Source: Sycobia sp. Sy_11 (taxonomy: Eukaryota > Arthropoda > Insecta > Hymenoptera > Epichrysomallidae). Taken from it: a DNA stretch of 64,000 nt. Both the position numbers and the translations under genes were made by a program. Shown in pieces: positions 12,670 through 23,455 of this stretch. The notes beneath the pieces were generated by a model. It was not told the DNA's origin and made no database searches. It worked only from the letters and a program-made list of their open reading frames with translations. Position 1 is the stretch's first letter. Each line of letters opens with the position of its first letter. The stretch covers positions 599,001 through 663,000 of the forward strand of contig JACCIC010000065.1 in the NCBI GenBank assembly GCA_018907035.1, in the 5' to 3' direction.

Positions 12670-12894
12670 TCAGTCCTTTAAGTTATCTGTCTTTTCGTTT
12701 CTATTGTCTTTCGCCTGTCCGTTTCCGGAGATCTTCATCGCAGCGGTGCTAACATAATGCAGTAACGAGTGATGCCCCCTCCTGCAGGACGGACAGAATG
12801 CGGTCCGGCAAACGCTGCTTGAATGACCTTCGCGCAAGCAACGAAAACACAAACTGTGCTCTTTCACAGTAGACCTCCTTCGACCACCGTCCAC
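12670..12894 (-). pseudogene. BEL/Pao gag zinc-finger region
   Basis: A 74-codon stretch carries a CCHC-like knuckle (CFRCLREGHSSSVC) followed by CPSCRRGHHSLLHY, the paired cysteine/histidine arrangement characteristic of BEL/Pao gag-pol junctions. It binds nucleic acid in intact elements. Confidence 0.8.
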
Positions 12895-13083
12895 AGTTTG
12901 CTTTTCAAACTTTGAGTATGTTTCTATGTTGTGTGCTCGTTCCTTGTAGTACGCGCAGTTGCTGGGTTCGCGCTCGTATTTTTCCGCGCTAGTTACGCAA
13001 ATGGCCGCCGTTATCGAATTCGGCAGTTGCCCTTTTGGATTACAACCAGAAGTTCTTTGTGAAGTCGTAGGCGCCGAATCTAA

Positions 13084-13790
13084 TTAAAAAATTTCGACCG
13101 TCATGGCGAATTCAGCTTCTTCTTGCCAAAACTTCACTAATTTTTCCATTTCCGTTTTGTCTTCGATAACACTAACTGAATATCTATTAAAAGAGGACTT
13201 CAACGAAAATGGCAGCTTTCTAGCGACACTTTTGATTAAATCGGGACTATTTAAATATACGATTAGACTGAGCCATTTGAAGGAACTCACCGCATTTTTT
13301 TAACTTAGTCGCGAAGTCAACAAGCCTCGTGTGACCAGACTCTAAATCCGGCAAGCCTTGTATATCTTTTATAATTTTCTTCGCGACCGCGTTTCTGTTG
13401 CCGTAGTGCAATTCCAACGTGCGCATAATCTTACCTGTGTTTCTCGTAGTTTTTAGTAACGTACGCACGATCTCGCGCGTGTCTCCTTTGAGAGCCTGGA
13501 AAAGACAGGCTATATTTTCGCGATTCGTATATTCGTCTGATTCCGCGGATGACTCGAAAGCCTCTTTAAAATGGAACCAGTCCATTGGCTCACCGGAAAA
13601 CTCTGGGGGATTTTCGCAAAATGTAGGCGATTCCCTAACGTGGAATTGCTGCCACACGTTGATCCCGCGCGCAAGGCTAAGAGGGTTTTCTCAAGAATTG
13701 AGGCTAAGTGCGCGGTTGGGTCTACCGTTATATTAATATTACACTCGCTACTTACTCGGAACGAAGCGCTGCGAGTCTGCTGTATAGACC
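13084..13790 (-). pseudogene. BEL/Pao gag, capsid-like part
   Basis: The main open stretch at 13247-13657 (136 codons) has the PPEFSGEPMDWFHFKEAF motif typical of the BEL gag domain (DUF1759-type) and LYH-like YGNRNAVAKKII spacing. Continuations in other frames on both sides (VDPTAHLASILEKTL upstream, more gag at 13084-13290) show at least two frameshifts. In an intact element it would assemble the nucleocapsid. Confidence 0.75.
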
Positions 13791-14505
13791 ATGAAGTTAG
13801 ATCTTTAAAACGACCATTAGTTAGATTAAAAAACCAGGAACTTAAGCTTTCCAAGAAACAAATATTACAATGCGCAAAAAGATATTTAATGGAAGATCTT
13901 CTTCTATTCTTAAAAATGCAATGATATCATGATAAATAAAAAGAATGGGAAGAAGATGAAAAACAATTTGCTTTAAGTCTGTATAATAAATCACCTAAAG
14001 CATATTTATTTCTAAAAGATTATAAACATTTTTCATTTCCGTGTATTTCGTTAATTAGACGATGGGTAAAAATAATGAATTAAGATGAAGGATAAAATAA
14101 ATAATAACTTTTTGATCAATTAAAAATGAAATTAGAATCTAAAACAATTTTTAAAAAAAATGCGTACTTATGTGGGATGAAATGAGCATTCAACCTTCAC
14201 TTGAATATAATCTTAAAGGAAACTATATTGAAAGATTTCATCGCCTAAACGGTGCATTCGGCGATAGAGAGCAAAAAATGACCAAAAAGGTAGTATTTAC
14301 GATAATTGGACTTAACAATAATTGGAATAAGCTGTTTATGAGAAATCGGTTTTAAAGTTCGACAAATGATTTGTGATCGAAGTTCCACATATCAAAAAGC
14401 AATTTTTAAAATGAAAATTAATAAAGCAATGCCTTTTATTATATATAATAACCGAAACATAACATTTACTTCTGACTGACCTCATATTTTTAAATGTAGT
14501 AGAAA
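13791..14505 (+). pseudogene. P-like/THAP9-like transposase relic, first part
   Basis: Plus-strand reading gives RLKNQELKLSKKQI-like coiled-coil sequence at about 13825, then EEDEKQFALSLYNKSPKAYLFLKDYKHF at about 13955-14030. The latter matches the FA-LTLYYFSPKAY block of P-element and THAP9 transposases. WDEMSIQPSLEYNLKG follows at 14170-14355, including the conserved DEM of the catalytic domain. Several stops and frameshifts are present. The gene is split by the mariner at 14508-15786 and resumes beyond it. Confidence 0.65.
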
Positions 14506-14507
14506 TA

Positions 14508-15786
14508 CGAGGGTGGATTGATAAGTTTCCGGCCTGACCAAGAGATGACGCAACTAGGCCTACCTTGAGGTGGCGTTCCATAGTATCATCCTTAGATAGC
14601 TTATATCTATAGTTTCAGTCCGATCGCCATGTTAGTTTAGGTTCGAGAGCACGCTGAATAAGACGCCTCTGTGTTTTTCGTAAAAATGGAAAAGCTGGAA
14701 AATCGTGTTTTTATTTGATGGGGTTAACGCCGAAGGAAATGAAAGAAGAGATGGACTCAATACTGGGAACATCCTCCCCATCATATTCAACCGTTAAGCA
14801 GTGGGTTTCCGAGTTTAAAAAGGGTCGTGTGAGCATCTCTGATGAGCCACGGTCAGGACGCCCCATTGAGCTCACAACTCCAGATATGATCGAAAAAATC
14901 CATCAAATAGTGCTGAAAAACCGCAGATTAAAAGTACGTGAGGTAGCTGAGACCTGTAAGATGTCATATGAACGTGTACAAAATATTTTGCACCAACATT
15001 TGTATATGGAAAAGGTCTGTGCAAGATGGCTGCCGCGTTTGCTAATAGTCAACCAAAAATTTATTCGAAAGAATATTTCTACCGCCAAATTGGCGTTGTA
15101 TAAGCGTAATCCAAGCAAATTTTTGCGTCGATTCGTAACCGTTGACGAAACTTGGGTCCACCACTACACTCCTGAAACCAAACAACAGTCTAAACAGTGG
15201 ATTGGACTAGAGGAAACCAACTCCAAAGAAGGCAAAAACAATTTTTTCGGCGAACAAGGTTATAGCTACGGGTTTTTGGGATGCAAGAGGTATTATATAC
15301 ATTGATTATCTTGAAAAGGGTAAAACTATCACTGGTCAATACTACGCAGACTTATTGCAACGTTTGAGCCACGAAGTGAAAATTAAACGATCTCATCTGG
15401 CGAAGAAAAAATCTTGTTTCATCACGATAACGCACCAGCGCACACGTCAATCGTTGCAATGGCTAAAATCAACGATCTGAAGTTTGAATTAATGCCGCAC
15501 CCTCCCTACTCTCCAAACCTAGCCCCGAGTGACTATTATCTGTTTCCTAACCTCAAAAAAATGGCTTAGCGATAAGAGATTTGCGGACAATGAAGAAGTA
15601 ATCGAAGCTGTAAATGAGTATTTGGAGGAGCTTGACGAATCAGTCTATAGAGATGGCATTACTAGACTAAAACACCTCTATGAGAAATGTATCAGCCTTG
15701 GAGGAAATTATGTTGAAAAATAAAAAAAAAATTCTTAAAAACGTTGTTTTTCTTGGCCAGGCCGGAAACTTAATTATCTACCCTCG
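14508..15786 (+). mobile_element. Mariner B, near full length, inserted in the P-like relic
   Basis: About 1.28 kb flanked by TA duplications (14506-14507 and 15787-15788). Terminal inverted repeats begin CGAGGGTGGATTGATAAG on the left and, reverse-complemented, CGAGGGTAGATAATTAAG on the right, and share AAGTTTCCGGCCTG. The ends resemble irritans-type mariners. A 3' fragment of the same family lies at 26189-26616. Confidence 0.9.
14715..15720 (+). pseudogene. Mariner B transposase, frameshifted
   Basis: The first open frame (14715-15305, 196 codons) holds the paired helix-turn-helix DNA-binding region ([27 protein letters not shown]) and the first catalytic Asp in [11 protein letters not shown]. 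The frame breaks at about 15230-15300. The second Asp lies in HDNAPAHTS at about 15425 and the third in PPYSPNLAPSDYYLF at about 15505, giving a D,D34D arrangement across two further frames. The C-terminus ends at 15720 (GGNYVEK). The protein would cut and paste the element at TA sites if intact; this copy is dead. Confidence 0.9.
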
Positions 15787-15788
15787 TA

Positions 15789-16145
15789 ATTTAATGAAAT
15801 GCGGTTATATAATTGGAAATTATATCATTTCTTGGAAGTACGTATGTATACTCACGAATTAAGAGAAACATCTAAAATATGTAGAGAAAGATCTAAAGTA
15901 TGTAAAGCTGCCCCTAAATTAACGGATGGAGAGTCCAAATAATTTTGAAAAAATGAATGTGAGTTTAACTGCGCAAATTTTTAGTAACTCGGTATATTCT
16001 ATATTAATGGCTGCTGTAAGTTTGGGTGCTTTAAATTTAAATACGATCGCGACTGCGAATTGTTGTTAAAATCAATGACATTTTTGATTGCGTTAATGGT
16101 CGAGTCGGCAACTAATAAACTTTTTAAATTAAGAAGGCAAGTATA
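15789..16145 (+). pseudogene. P-like/THAP9-like transposase relic, second part
   Basis: Right of mariner B the relic resumes with KVCKAAPKLTDG at about 15895, then AQIFSNSVYSILMAAVSLGAL at about 15970-16030 and KLFKLRRQ at about 16120. These match successive blocks of P/THAP9 transposases (APKLT, vQvfS.SVa, NT.kLFKLR). Joining the two parts would skip exactly the mariner. Downstream conserved blocks are not seen. Confidence 0.65.
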
Positions 16146-16269
16146 ATGTATATTTTTGTACATTGTACTGTGTTACGTAGCTGGCATAAAACATTTTATT
16201 TATTATCTTCTTGTTTAAAATTTTTTAAGCATTATTATTATATAAAGAAAATCTCTACAATAGTACATT

Positions 16270-17290
16270 GTGACATAAGGGACCAAATTAGGTGTTTTCT
16301 GACGAGGGTATGTTTGCCGCCCGAGCAAAGCGAGGCAGACTATTTTCCCATGCGGGGGCGCTCTTTCTTTCTCAAAGAAATGCACAAAAAATTGAACCTC
16401 AAATTCACAGAATTAAAGAATGTCAAACCTCCCCACCCCCATGTGTTATTCATGCTTAGATAGAACGAGCAGGTATAAAATCTAAAGGTCCAAATGATAC
16501 TTGCTCTGAAATAAGTTGCCCTAACATAAGATGTAATTCGTTGGGTTTGAAAAATAAATAATATTATCGGTTTTCTCTTAAGGTTATACCTGCAATTTAC
16601 TTGAATTGGACAAAATTAAATTAAATAATTTCTTCTTATTTGGAAATAGATAAAGTATGTTAAGAAGAGATGTAGGATTGGTTGGTGGGGGTGCAGGGGG
16701 TGAAACCCCCTCCGAAGGTCGGGGGCGGAGCGCCCCTTTTGCATAAATAAATAAGATTAATCAATTGAAAATTATAAGTTTGTTAATAATCTACGCTCAA
16801 ATTACAATTTTAAAAAATTTAATTGCATAATAAATAGAATTTAAAATTAAAACTAATTAAACAAAAGATATAAATAATTTTTAATACTTAAAAAACATAA
16901 GAATTTTTATAATAAATTTCAGATAGAATATAAATCTTATTTTATTTTAAAATCTTGAATAACTAACTCAAAGTGCAAAAAAAGGTCAAACCCGCGGTCG
17001 ACTGGCGCATATACTCGTAAGTCTAAACATCGTAAATGCCATATGTTACGCAGGCACGGAAAACTGAGAATCCTACCGGACTATACGGTTCCATTCATTC
17101 TCTTTTCCTCTCAAGGGAGGAAAAGTAAAATTCTGCTTTCTGATTGGTCGGGAAGCGGTCATAAACACTTTTCCTACCTAGGGAAGAAAAGTAGTATTTT
17201 GCTCCCTCTAGACAGCTGCAGAAAATCGTATTTTGCGCCCCGAGTGCGGGAAAATAATTTAATCGACAATTTCATGTTAATTTATTAAAA
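16270..17290. other. GC-clustered non-coding block with hairpins and imperfect repeats
   Basis: Two adjacent short hairpins (AGGGGGT-gaa-ACCCCCT and GGGGCG-gag-CGCCCC) lie at about 16694-16737 in otherwise AT-rich DNA. GCCGCCCGAGCAAAGCGAGG lies at about 16316. Three imperfect repeats of the type GGGAAGAAAAGTAGTATTTT lie at about 17110-17240. The segment TATTTTCCCATGCGGG at 16339 has an inverted partner near 17235-17258. This may be the non-coding end of the P-like element or a separate non-autonomous element. Confidence 0.4.
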
Positions 17291-17639
17291 AATTATTAAA
17301 CTAATTAGTGAATAAGTACTATTTACTGTATAATATAATACATATTCATAGCATATATACCGCTAAAATAATATAATATATACTGATAATTTATATTATA
17401 ATCTAAATATAAATATATATTACTTTTTTTATATAAAATCGTCATTCGAACAGTAATGTAAGAGTATAAATATCAGCAGCGTTTTTTTCAAAGTCTGTAT
17501 TTAAATTTTTACTTAATATAAATTTATATTTATATTAAGTAAATGCTGTAACAAAACTACATGCTAAATATTTACATATACATAACAAATCTTATATACA
17601 GATATTTACACACAGGCTACGATGGGAAAGAGAGCATAG

Positions 17640-17790
17640 GGACGCGGGATAGCAAACGGACGCGGCGCTTGCGATCCACGTTCACGCCCCCTCCAGATAC
17701 TGGTAGCCGGAGAGTGACAGCTCCACACAACATCGCTCTGTCATAATGACCATTGTGTCAGGATAGGAATTACTAAACAATACACAACTG
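17640..17790 (-). mobile_element. Decayed Ty3/gypsy copy, LTR/internal junction fragment
   Basis: Sequence from 17640 matches, with many changes, the inner end of the 3' LTR and adjacent internal region of the minus-strand LTR element at 31990-32130: GGGACG.GG.AAGC, then the C-rich run and CTCCAGA.ACTGGTAGCCG. It is the outer end of an old copy whose other parts appear at 19797-20106 and 22184-22773. Confidence 0.7.
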
Positions 17791-17804
17791 GGAAATCATA
17801 TCAT

Positions 17805-17940
17805 ACTTCATATTATATCATATCGTATCATATTATATCATATCATATCATATCATATCATATCATATCATATCATATCATATCATATCATATTTCATAT
17901 ATATTATATTATATTATATTATATTTATATTTATATTGAT
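17805..17940. repeat. ATATC pentanucleotide satellite grading into (TATAT)n
   Basis: About 16 consecutive units of TATCA with few interruptions, followed by TATAT units, inside the decayed gypsy copy. Confidence 0.9.
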
Positions 17941-17979
17941 ATTTAAATTTATTTACTTTTTATTTTAATTTATAAAGAC

Positions 17980-18200
17980 ACAGCATATTTTTGTTTGTAC
18001 ACGATAACCGACAAAACTACTGAACCGATTATTCTGAAATTTGACATATAGATTCTATGTTATCTTAGGAAGGACATAGGCTATATTTTTTATTGAAAAT
18101 CATTTTACTTTCATCAATAACTTACGTGAACGGTTTAAACAGTCATTTTCACCAGCGGCCAGTAGGTGGCGTCTTGAATCACGAACACCAACTCAAATTA
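17980..18200. mobile_element. Possible Helitron-like non-coding fragment
   Basis: The text ACAAAACTACTGAACCGATT followed by a CTGAAATTTGACATATAGAT stretch and GGAAGGACATAGGCTA resembles a segment often seen in insect Helitron-type elements. That attribution is from memory and has no coding support here. Confidence 0.25.
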
Positions 18201-18396
18201 GTCCGCTTAAAGTATTAATACTAGGCCGGCTCGGACGAATGAGTATATCCAACTTTCGAATTTAATTCCTAAAGAAGGTGTGGGGTTCGTCGGAATTATC
18301 TTTTTTGTTTTTTAGGTTAATCTGACAATACTATCACACATTATGGGTGTCTATTGATATTTTTAAATTTTATTTTCTTTTATTCTCTCTCTCTAT

Positions 18397-18397
<1 letters not shown>

Positions 18398-18444
<47 letters not shown>
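18398..18444. repeat. (TA)n microsatellite
   Basis: TA run of about 45 bases. Confidence 0.9.
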
Positions 18445-18448
<4 letters not shown>

Positions 18449-19190
18449 CATCCTCATCTCTGCATAAATAAGAAGGCAATATCCAGCGTCCGCTTAAAAA
18501 ATACGCTATTCGCATACCAACATTTGCTTGAATTACAGTTGGTGACATCCAGGTATGACGAGGCTAATTCTACGGAGAGATTCATGTTGGGACGTTAAAA
18601 TCCAATGTCTAGATGTTTTAAAACGACTTCTACGGGGAGCGTCTAAGATACTTTTATGAAGATTTGTATTCTATCATTCGAACCCACACACTCCCAGTAA
18701 AAGTCATCCCGGGATACCTGGACATCGTATTCTACCTCCCCAAGAGAAAACTTTCTATCGGAGACATACCCTGTAGTCCGAACATGATACTCTCCATAAA
18801 CGTCGTCTCAAGATATTTGGACCTTTTTTTCTACAACTAGAACTCGAAAGTACAATTTTCCCCATAGAAGCCGTTTTTAATATGCATATATATGTATATT
18901 AAACACGGTTATACATTCTGTATATACATACTGTATATACCGAAGCGACGAGTAGTATATCGATTTTACGAGTAGTATATAGTAATATAGATTTTTATAT
19001 ATAGAGTACTGAAGATACTGAAGAGATATAGAGTATTGAATTTTTGTTTCTTATATAAGAAGATTCTTAAAAAAGAAATATATAAAAAGATTTTTATAAA
19101 AGAATTATCTCGGACGAAGCTGAGACGAGGGATGCTAGTGCCTTAATAAGGAGAGGATGGGGAAGAAAATTCTCTTCCGAAGCAATGTAG
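18445..19190. other. Unidentified sequence between repeats
   Basis: Moderate G+C to about 18850, then AT-rich with short repeats of GAGTAGTATAT and AGTACTGAAGATA units at 18950-19040. No gene recognised. Confidence 0.35.
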
Positions 19191-19193
19191 TGT

Positions 19194-19796
19194 TTAGAGG
19201 GCACCTTTATAAGTTTCAAGATACATTATAATTTGATGACAGATGGGCGCGCTCTTCCTGCAGTGGATGGATTGGCTGGAAGGATGCCTTGCAGCACCAC
19301 GTTCCGGAGGTGGTATATCTCCAGGCGGCATGTCGCCTAGAGCTTCTCTGCTCCCCGGTGCGCTGGTCGTTCGCGGCCACCGAGCTTCTCCACCTTTTCG
19401 TCCGCTTCTTCCCAGCAGCAGACGATGGCGGCGACCTTTTGCCGTTGCTCTGCCCAGGAGGCTCAGGAGACCCAGGAGATTGGAGTTGGCCAGATGGAGC
19501 CCTTTGCACGAACTCGTGCAACTCTTGCAGGGCGCTGGTCTCCTCAACCCTCAGCTCCTCACGCTGAAAATAAATCTCGTCCTACCGTTGGCATAACGCC
19601 TGGGCACTGACGCGTAGGAGGGTTCTTGGCCGAAGGGGGGCCTATTCCCACTTCTCGGTCGTTGGCAGCTGGCTTCTCTCCGATGCAGACTGTCGGTGCT
19701 GGGGGCTGCTGCTGGACCGGAAGATCCGTTTCATGAATCCTCAGTCGCTGGAAAACTAGGTGGCCTTTTGGTTGGCTCGAGTCTGGGCCCAAGTGC
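19194..19796 (-). other. GC-rich, probably retroelement-derived block
   Basis: Open frames exist on both strands (longest 117 codons) because of the base composition. The minus strand has LQELHEFVQRAPSG-type residues, but I cannot match them to a family. The block directly precedes recognisable gypsy sequence at 19797. Confidence 0.3.
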
Positions 19797-20106
19797 GACG
19801 AGGGATTAGTCCCGCGATAGTGTTGAGCACTGCCTTTTCCTGGAGCAACCTGCTTTTCGCTTTACCAGGTATATGCCACTATGGCAGGCGACTTCGCTGT
19901 TACGGCGCTTCGCAGGCGCTCACGCTTTAATCCTTGAACAGGTTACGATTCACGTCCTACGCAGTCTCGCTAATCTACGCGGCGCGACATCAGCGTTCGA
20001 TCGCTTGGCATTGCCCACGGGGTTATCGCTTCGCACGCTCGTATCGGAATTACACTGAGACGCGTCGTCGAGACACTGTACGCTCACCGGTGGTGTTACA
20101 ATGCAG
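19797..20106 (-). mobile_element. Decayed Ty3/gypsy copy, 3' pol tail, left part
   Basis: Clear nucleotide homology to 32275-32580 of the minus-strand LTR element (for example TACGATTC.CGTCCTACGCAG and ATCGCTTCGCACGCTCGTAT), with many substitutions. It is interrupted at 20107 by the inverted-repeat island and continues at 22184. Confidence 0.8.
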
Positions 20107-22183
20107 TGTAACATAGTGCTTTGGTGAGAGCTAATTCGTGCTCCGGCCCAACGCGCCTCGACCCCGATCGCTCAGTACGCCATCGGGTTCTGTTCACCCC
20201 ACCAAAGGCTATGTTCCATTCGTTTTTACTTGCATAAGCGAGTGGGTCCAGCTCAACCTGCCTCGGCCCCTAGTCGCTCAACACGCCACTAGGTTCGCTT
20301 GTGCAAGCTCAATTTATGTATTCTTAATTTTAATTATTTACGGTGCGTACTGTACTTTGGCCTACGCTCAACACGCCTAGGCCCTTGGTCGCTCAACACG
20401 CCACCAAGTTTCTTCGACTACGCACCGTACCACGAAATCCAATTCTCACTCTCGCTCAACTCGCCAGAGTTCGAATTGGATTTGTTTTCTTATTTTTAGT
20501 TATTTTTCCGACTTTGCTGGATATTGGGACTCAAATAAATTTTTCTAATTTATTAGAGAAAAACAATAAGAAAATATTTCTTAACAAAAATATAAAAATA
20601 ATTAACAAAAAATTATAAATGCTTAATAATTAATTTCTTCCGGCACTGCCACGCTAGCAGCTGTTCGGACTTGTTTAGTCGCGCCATTTTCCGCTGAAAC
20701 AGTAAATCACAAAATACATTTATTTTATGATTTTGCGACGAGACAATAGTCTCGCGCAAAAATTATATATATTGTAAATAAGTCGCGAAGTCGCGAGCGG
20801 CGCGGCGCGGGGATAAAGCGCCGGCAGCGGCGAGGATGAGCGAGCGCTCTCGGGCCGCAGGCGGCTCGAAGAGCAGCGGCGAGCGATAATTCGCGAATCA
20901 ATTCGCGAATTCTCGCGAGCGGCGACGGCGCTGCCTAGTACTAAGGCGCGGTACAGTGCGGTAAGGGGAGAGCGAGCGCTCTCTCCCAATTCTCAAATAG
21001 AGCCGCACTGACTGCGAAAATTCAGTGTGCCAGCGACATCGAAACTGGCTATTCGAGGGGGACCTGTCGTCGGCGCGATAGCGGGCGACAAGCCTCAGCA
21101 CACTCAGGGTGAGACGCGAACACGAAAAATAGATAATAAATAAAATTTTGCAATGACGCTCACGCGGAGCGTTAATTTTAAGTTAGAATTAATTTTAATT
21201 TTTTACATCATAAAATAAATATATTTTATGATTTTATTTGTTACAGCGGATAATGGCGTGGCAAAACAAGTCGATAGTAGCGGCTAAGCTACCAAATGGC
21301 CGAAAAATAAAATAGTTAATTAGTTTCTTTTTATAATTTTGTTAATCATTTTTTTATTAAATTTTGTTAAGTAAAGTTGCTTATTATTTAATAAATAGAA
21401 ATTTATTTAGATCCTGAATCCAGCAACGAAAAGAAAAAAAATTTAGAAATAAATTAAATAAAATCCAATTCTAACTCTAGTGGGTTGAGCGAGTGAGAAT
21501 TGGATTTCGCGGGTTCGGTGTGTATTAGAACAAACTTGGTGGCGGGTTGAGCGACCAAGGGCCTAGGCGTGTTGAGCGTAGGCCAAAGTATAATACACAC
21601 CGTAAAAATTAAGAATAAATTATCTTGTACAAACGAACCTAGTGGCGCGTTGAGCGACTAGGGGCCGAGGCGGGTTGAGCCGGAGCCACTCGTTTATGCA
21701 AGTTAAAACGAATGGAACATAGCCTTTGGTGGGCTGAAAAGAACCCGATGGTGTACTGAGCGATCGGGGCCGAGGCGCGTTGAGCCGGAGCACGAACTAG
21801 CTCTCACCAAAGTGCTTATGTTCCAATTTATAAAATATTTACAATTATATCTAACTTAAAATTAGCGCTCCACGTGAGCGTATTATAATTTTATTTCCTA
21901 TTTTATTCTATGTGATCGCGTCCCGCCCTGAGTATGCTGAGACTTGTCGCCCGCTATCGCGCCAACGATAGTTCCCCCTAGAATAGCCAGTTTCGAGGCC
22001 GCTGGCACACTGATAATTCGCAGTCAGTGCGGCTCTATTTGAGATTTGCGAGAGAGCGCTCGGTCTCCCCTTACCATACTGTACCGCGCCTAAGAGCTGC
22101 GCAGCGCCGTCGCCGATCGTGACTTCGCGAATTCAACACAATATTAAATATATAACATTAGTTGCGCGAGAGTATTTGCTCGT
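20107..22183. mobile_element. Inverted-repeat island inserted in the decayed gypsy copy
   Basis: Bounded by the same five bases, TGCAG, at 20102-20106 and 22184-22188, which looks like a target duplication, and by gypsy homology on both sides. Inside, arm A (20107-20490) is an imperfect reverse complement of 21458-21826, and arm B (about 20737-21195) of about 21845-22183, giving the order A-B-A'-B'. The left end starts TGTAACATAGTGC. Arms contain repeated phrases such as GTTGAGCGACTAGGGGCCGA. No transposase is encoded. It may be a foldback element or rearranged LTR copies. Confidence 0.7.
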
Positions 22184-22773
22184 TGCAGCGGTTACGCTCG
22201 CTCGCCGCGACATTACAATCAGACGTATCGCAGTCATGCTCTTCGCCCGAAGGCTATTCCGTGTCGGAACCGCCATTATCTTCGAGGTCGTGATCTCGAT
22301 TGTAGGGCTTCAGGTCGGTGACATAATGCTTACTAGCATCTCTTCCTGTAGACTCGATCAGTAGATAAACATTCGTGCCCAGCTTCTCCATGATGGTAAA
22401 GGGCCCGTCGAATTTCGGTGCCAGTTTGGCGTTGACACCTTGTGTACCAGATGAGAGGTTGCAATTAGGCCGCCATACGCGATCGTCCATCACGTAATGA
22501 ACGTCGCGATGTCTCGCATTATATTAGCGAGCTTCCTTTGCTTGTGCTTTCTGCGAGGTTTCCGCTGCCTTTAGATGGAGATCTGATAAGTTCCCCATGC
22601 GCTCTTTCCATTGCCGTAGAGCAGCCTCTACTTGCGCTACATGTACGCACTGCTCCTCCTGGCGACGATGCATGCCAGGAGCGGAGAAATGACGACCCAT
22701 GTTAAGGAAGGCTGGACTTACGCCAATGGAGACTTATACGGATGTACTGTACGCAAACATCAGCTCGGCGATG
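22184..22773 (-). pseudogene. Decayed Ty3/gypsy integrase C-terminal region
   Basis: The 79-codon frame at 22254-22493 (DRVWRPNCNLSSGTQG, KLAPKFDGPFTIMEKLG) matches the integrase C-terminal domain of the element at 32041-33765. Nucleotide similarity continues to 22773 (AACATCAGCTCGGCGATGTG), where it stops at an LTR-like block. Confidence 0.85.
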
Positions 22774-23455
22774 TGTAACGTCCAACCATGCGGGTTGGTG
22801 TTACGCGGAGATCATAACGGCGATTTACTGCCGTTGACCCCGCCGTTAGCCCCTTGGTTTTTCGGCCACGCTTTGGCGTTGAAGCCGGGGATACGCGGAA
22901 CAGATCGCGAAATATTGATCACGGCACGGCGCTGTCAGTATGCCGTTCTGTAAGGCCACTTCCAAAGCGGCTCTATTCCGAACGTTCGAATACCCAGAGA
23001 GGCGACGGCTCCCGTATTCTCTAGGAGGTAGTAGGGGCAGGATAATCTCAGCCTTCAATCTACTTCGCTAGCCTGCCACGCTTATTTTTAGCGGAGACTA
23101 CAGTATCGGGCGACAATTTTCTTACCTGGCCAATCAGTGTCCCCCGACCTAAACATTAGCGCGTGTATCTCGAAATAAGAGAAAGGTTAAACCAAAATGA
23201 GATAGATTTTGGGTAATGTATACTTACTTTTTATTTATAAGAATAAAATCCCGAATTAAAATCGTCCAAATCTACGGAGATGTGCGAGAAACAAGCACGA
23301 CTGGCAGTCTACCTTCCGCAGTCTCGAGAGCCCGTATTTATAGTCAGGGCCCGGCGCCGCCGAAATTTTCTCCGCAGAAAAATCACATGGTGGTGGAAGA
23401 GATGAAGGGACGTGTTTCTTCATAGAAAGAATTAGCTTTCCGTTCATCTCGTACA
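22774..23455 (-). mobile_element. LTR-like block (possible solo LTR), minus orientation
   Basis: About 680 bp starting TGTAACGTCC on the plus strand and ending CGTACA, so the minus strand runs TGTACGAG...GTTACA, with TG/CA ends. On the minus strand a TATA-like ACTATAAATACGGG lies at about 23335-23350. The left side interrupts gypsy homology; the right side abuts unrelated AT-rich DNA, so a target duplication is not evident. Confidence 0.45.

Larger units (their letters stand above)
11115..13790 (-). mobile_element. BEL/Pao LTR retrotransposon relic (gag to partial RT), no LTRs seen
   Basis: Read on the minus strand, the segment contains gag, zinc fingers, protease and the start of reverse transcriptase in the normal BEL/Pao order. 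It stops abruptly inside RT at about 11115, where it meets a mariner relic, and begins inside gag at about 13790, where a P-like relic starts. Neither LTR is present, so this is an internal fragment with frameshifts and stops. Confidence 0.8.

Noticed and set aside
19194..19796. Overlapping GC-rich frames considered as a host gene
   Set aside because: Open on both strands because of composition, and adjoining decayed gypsy sequence; no splice sites or motifs.
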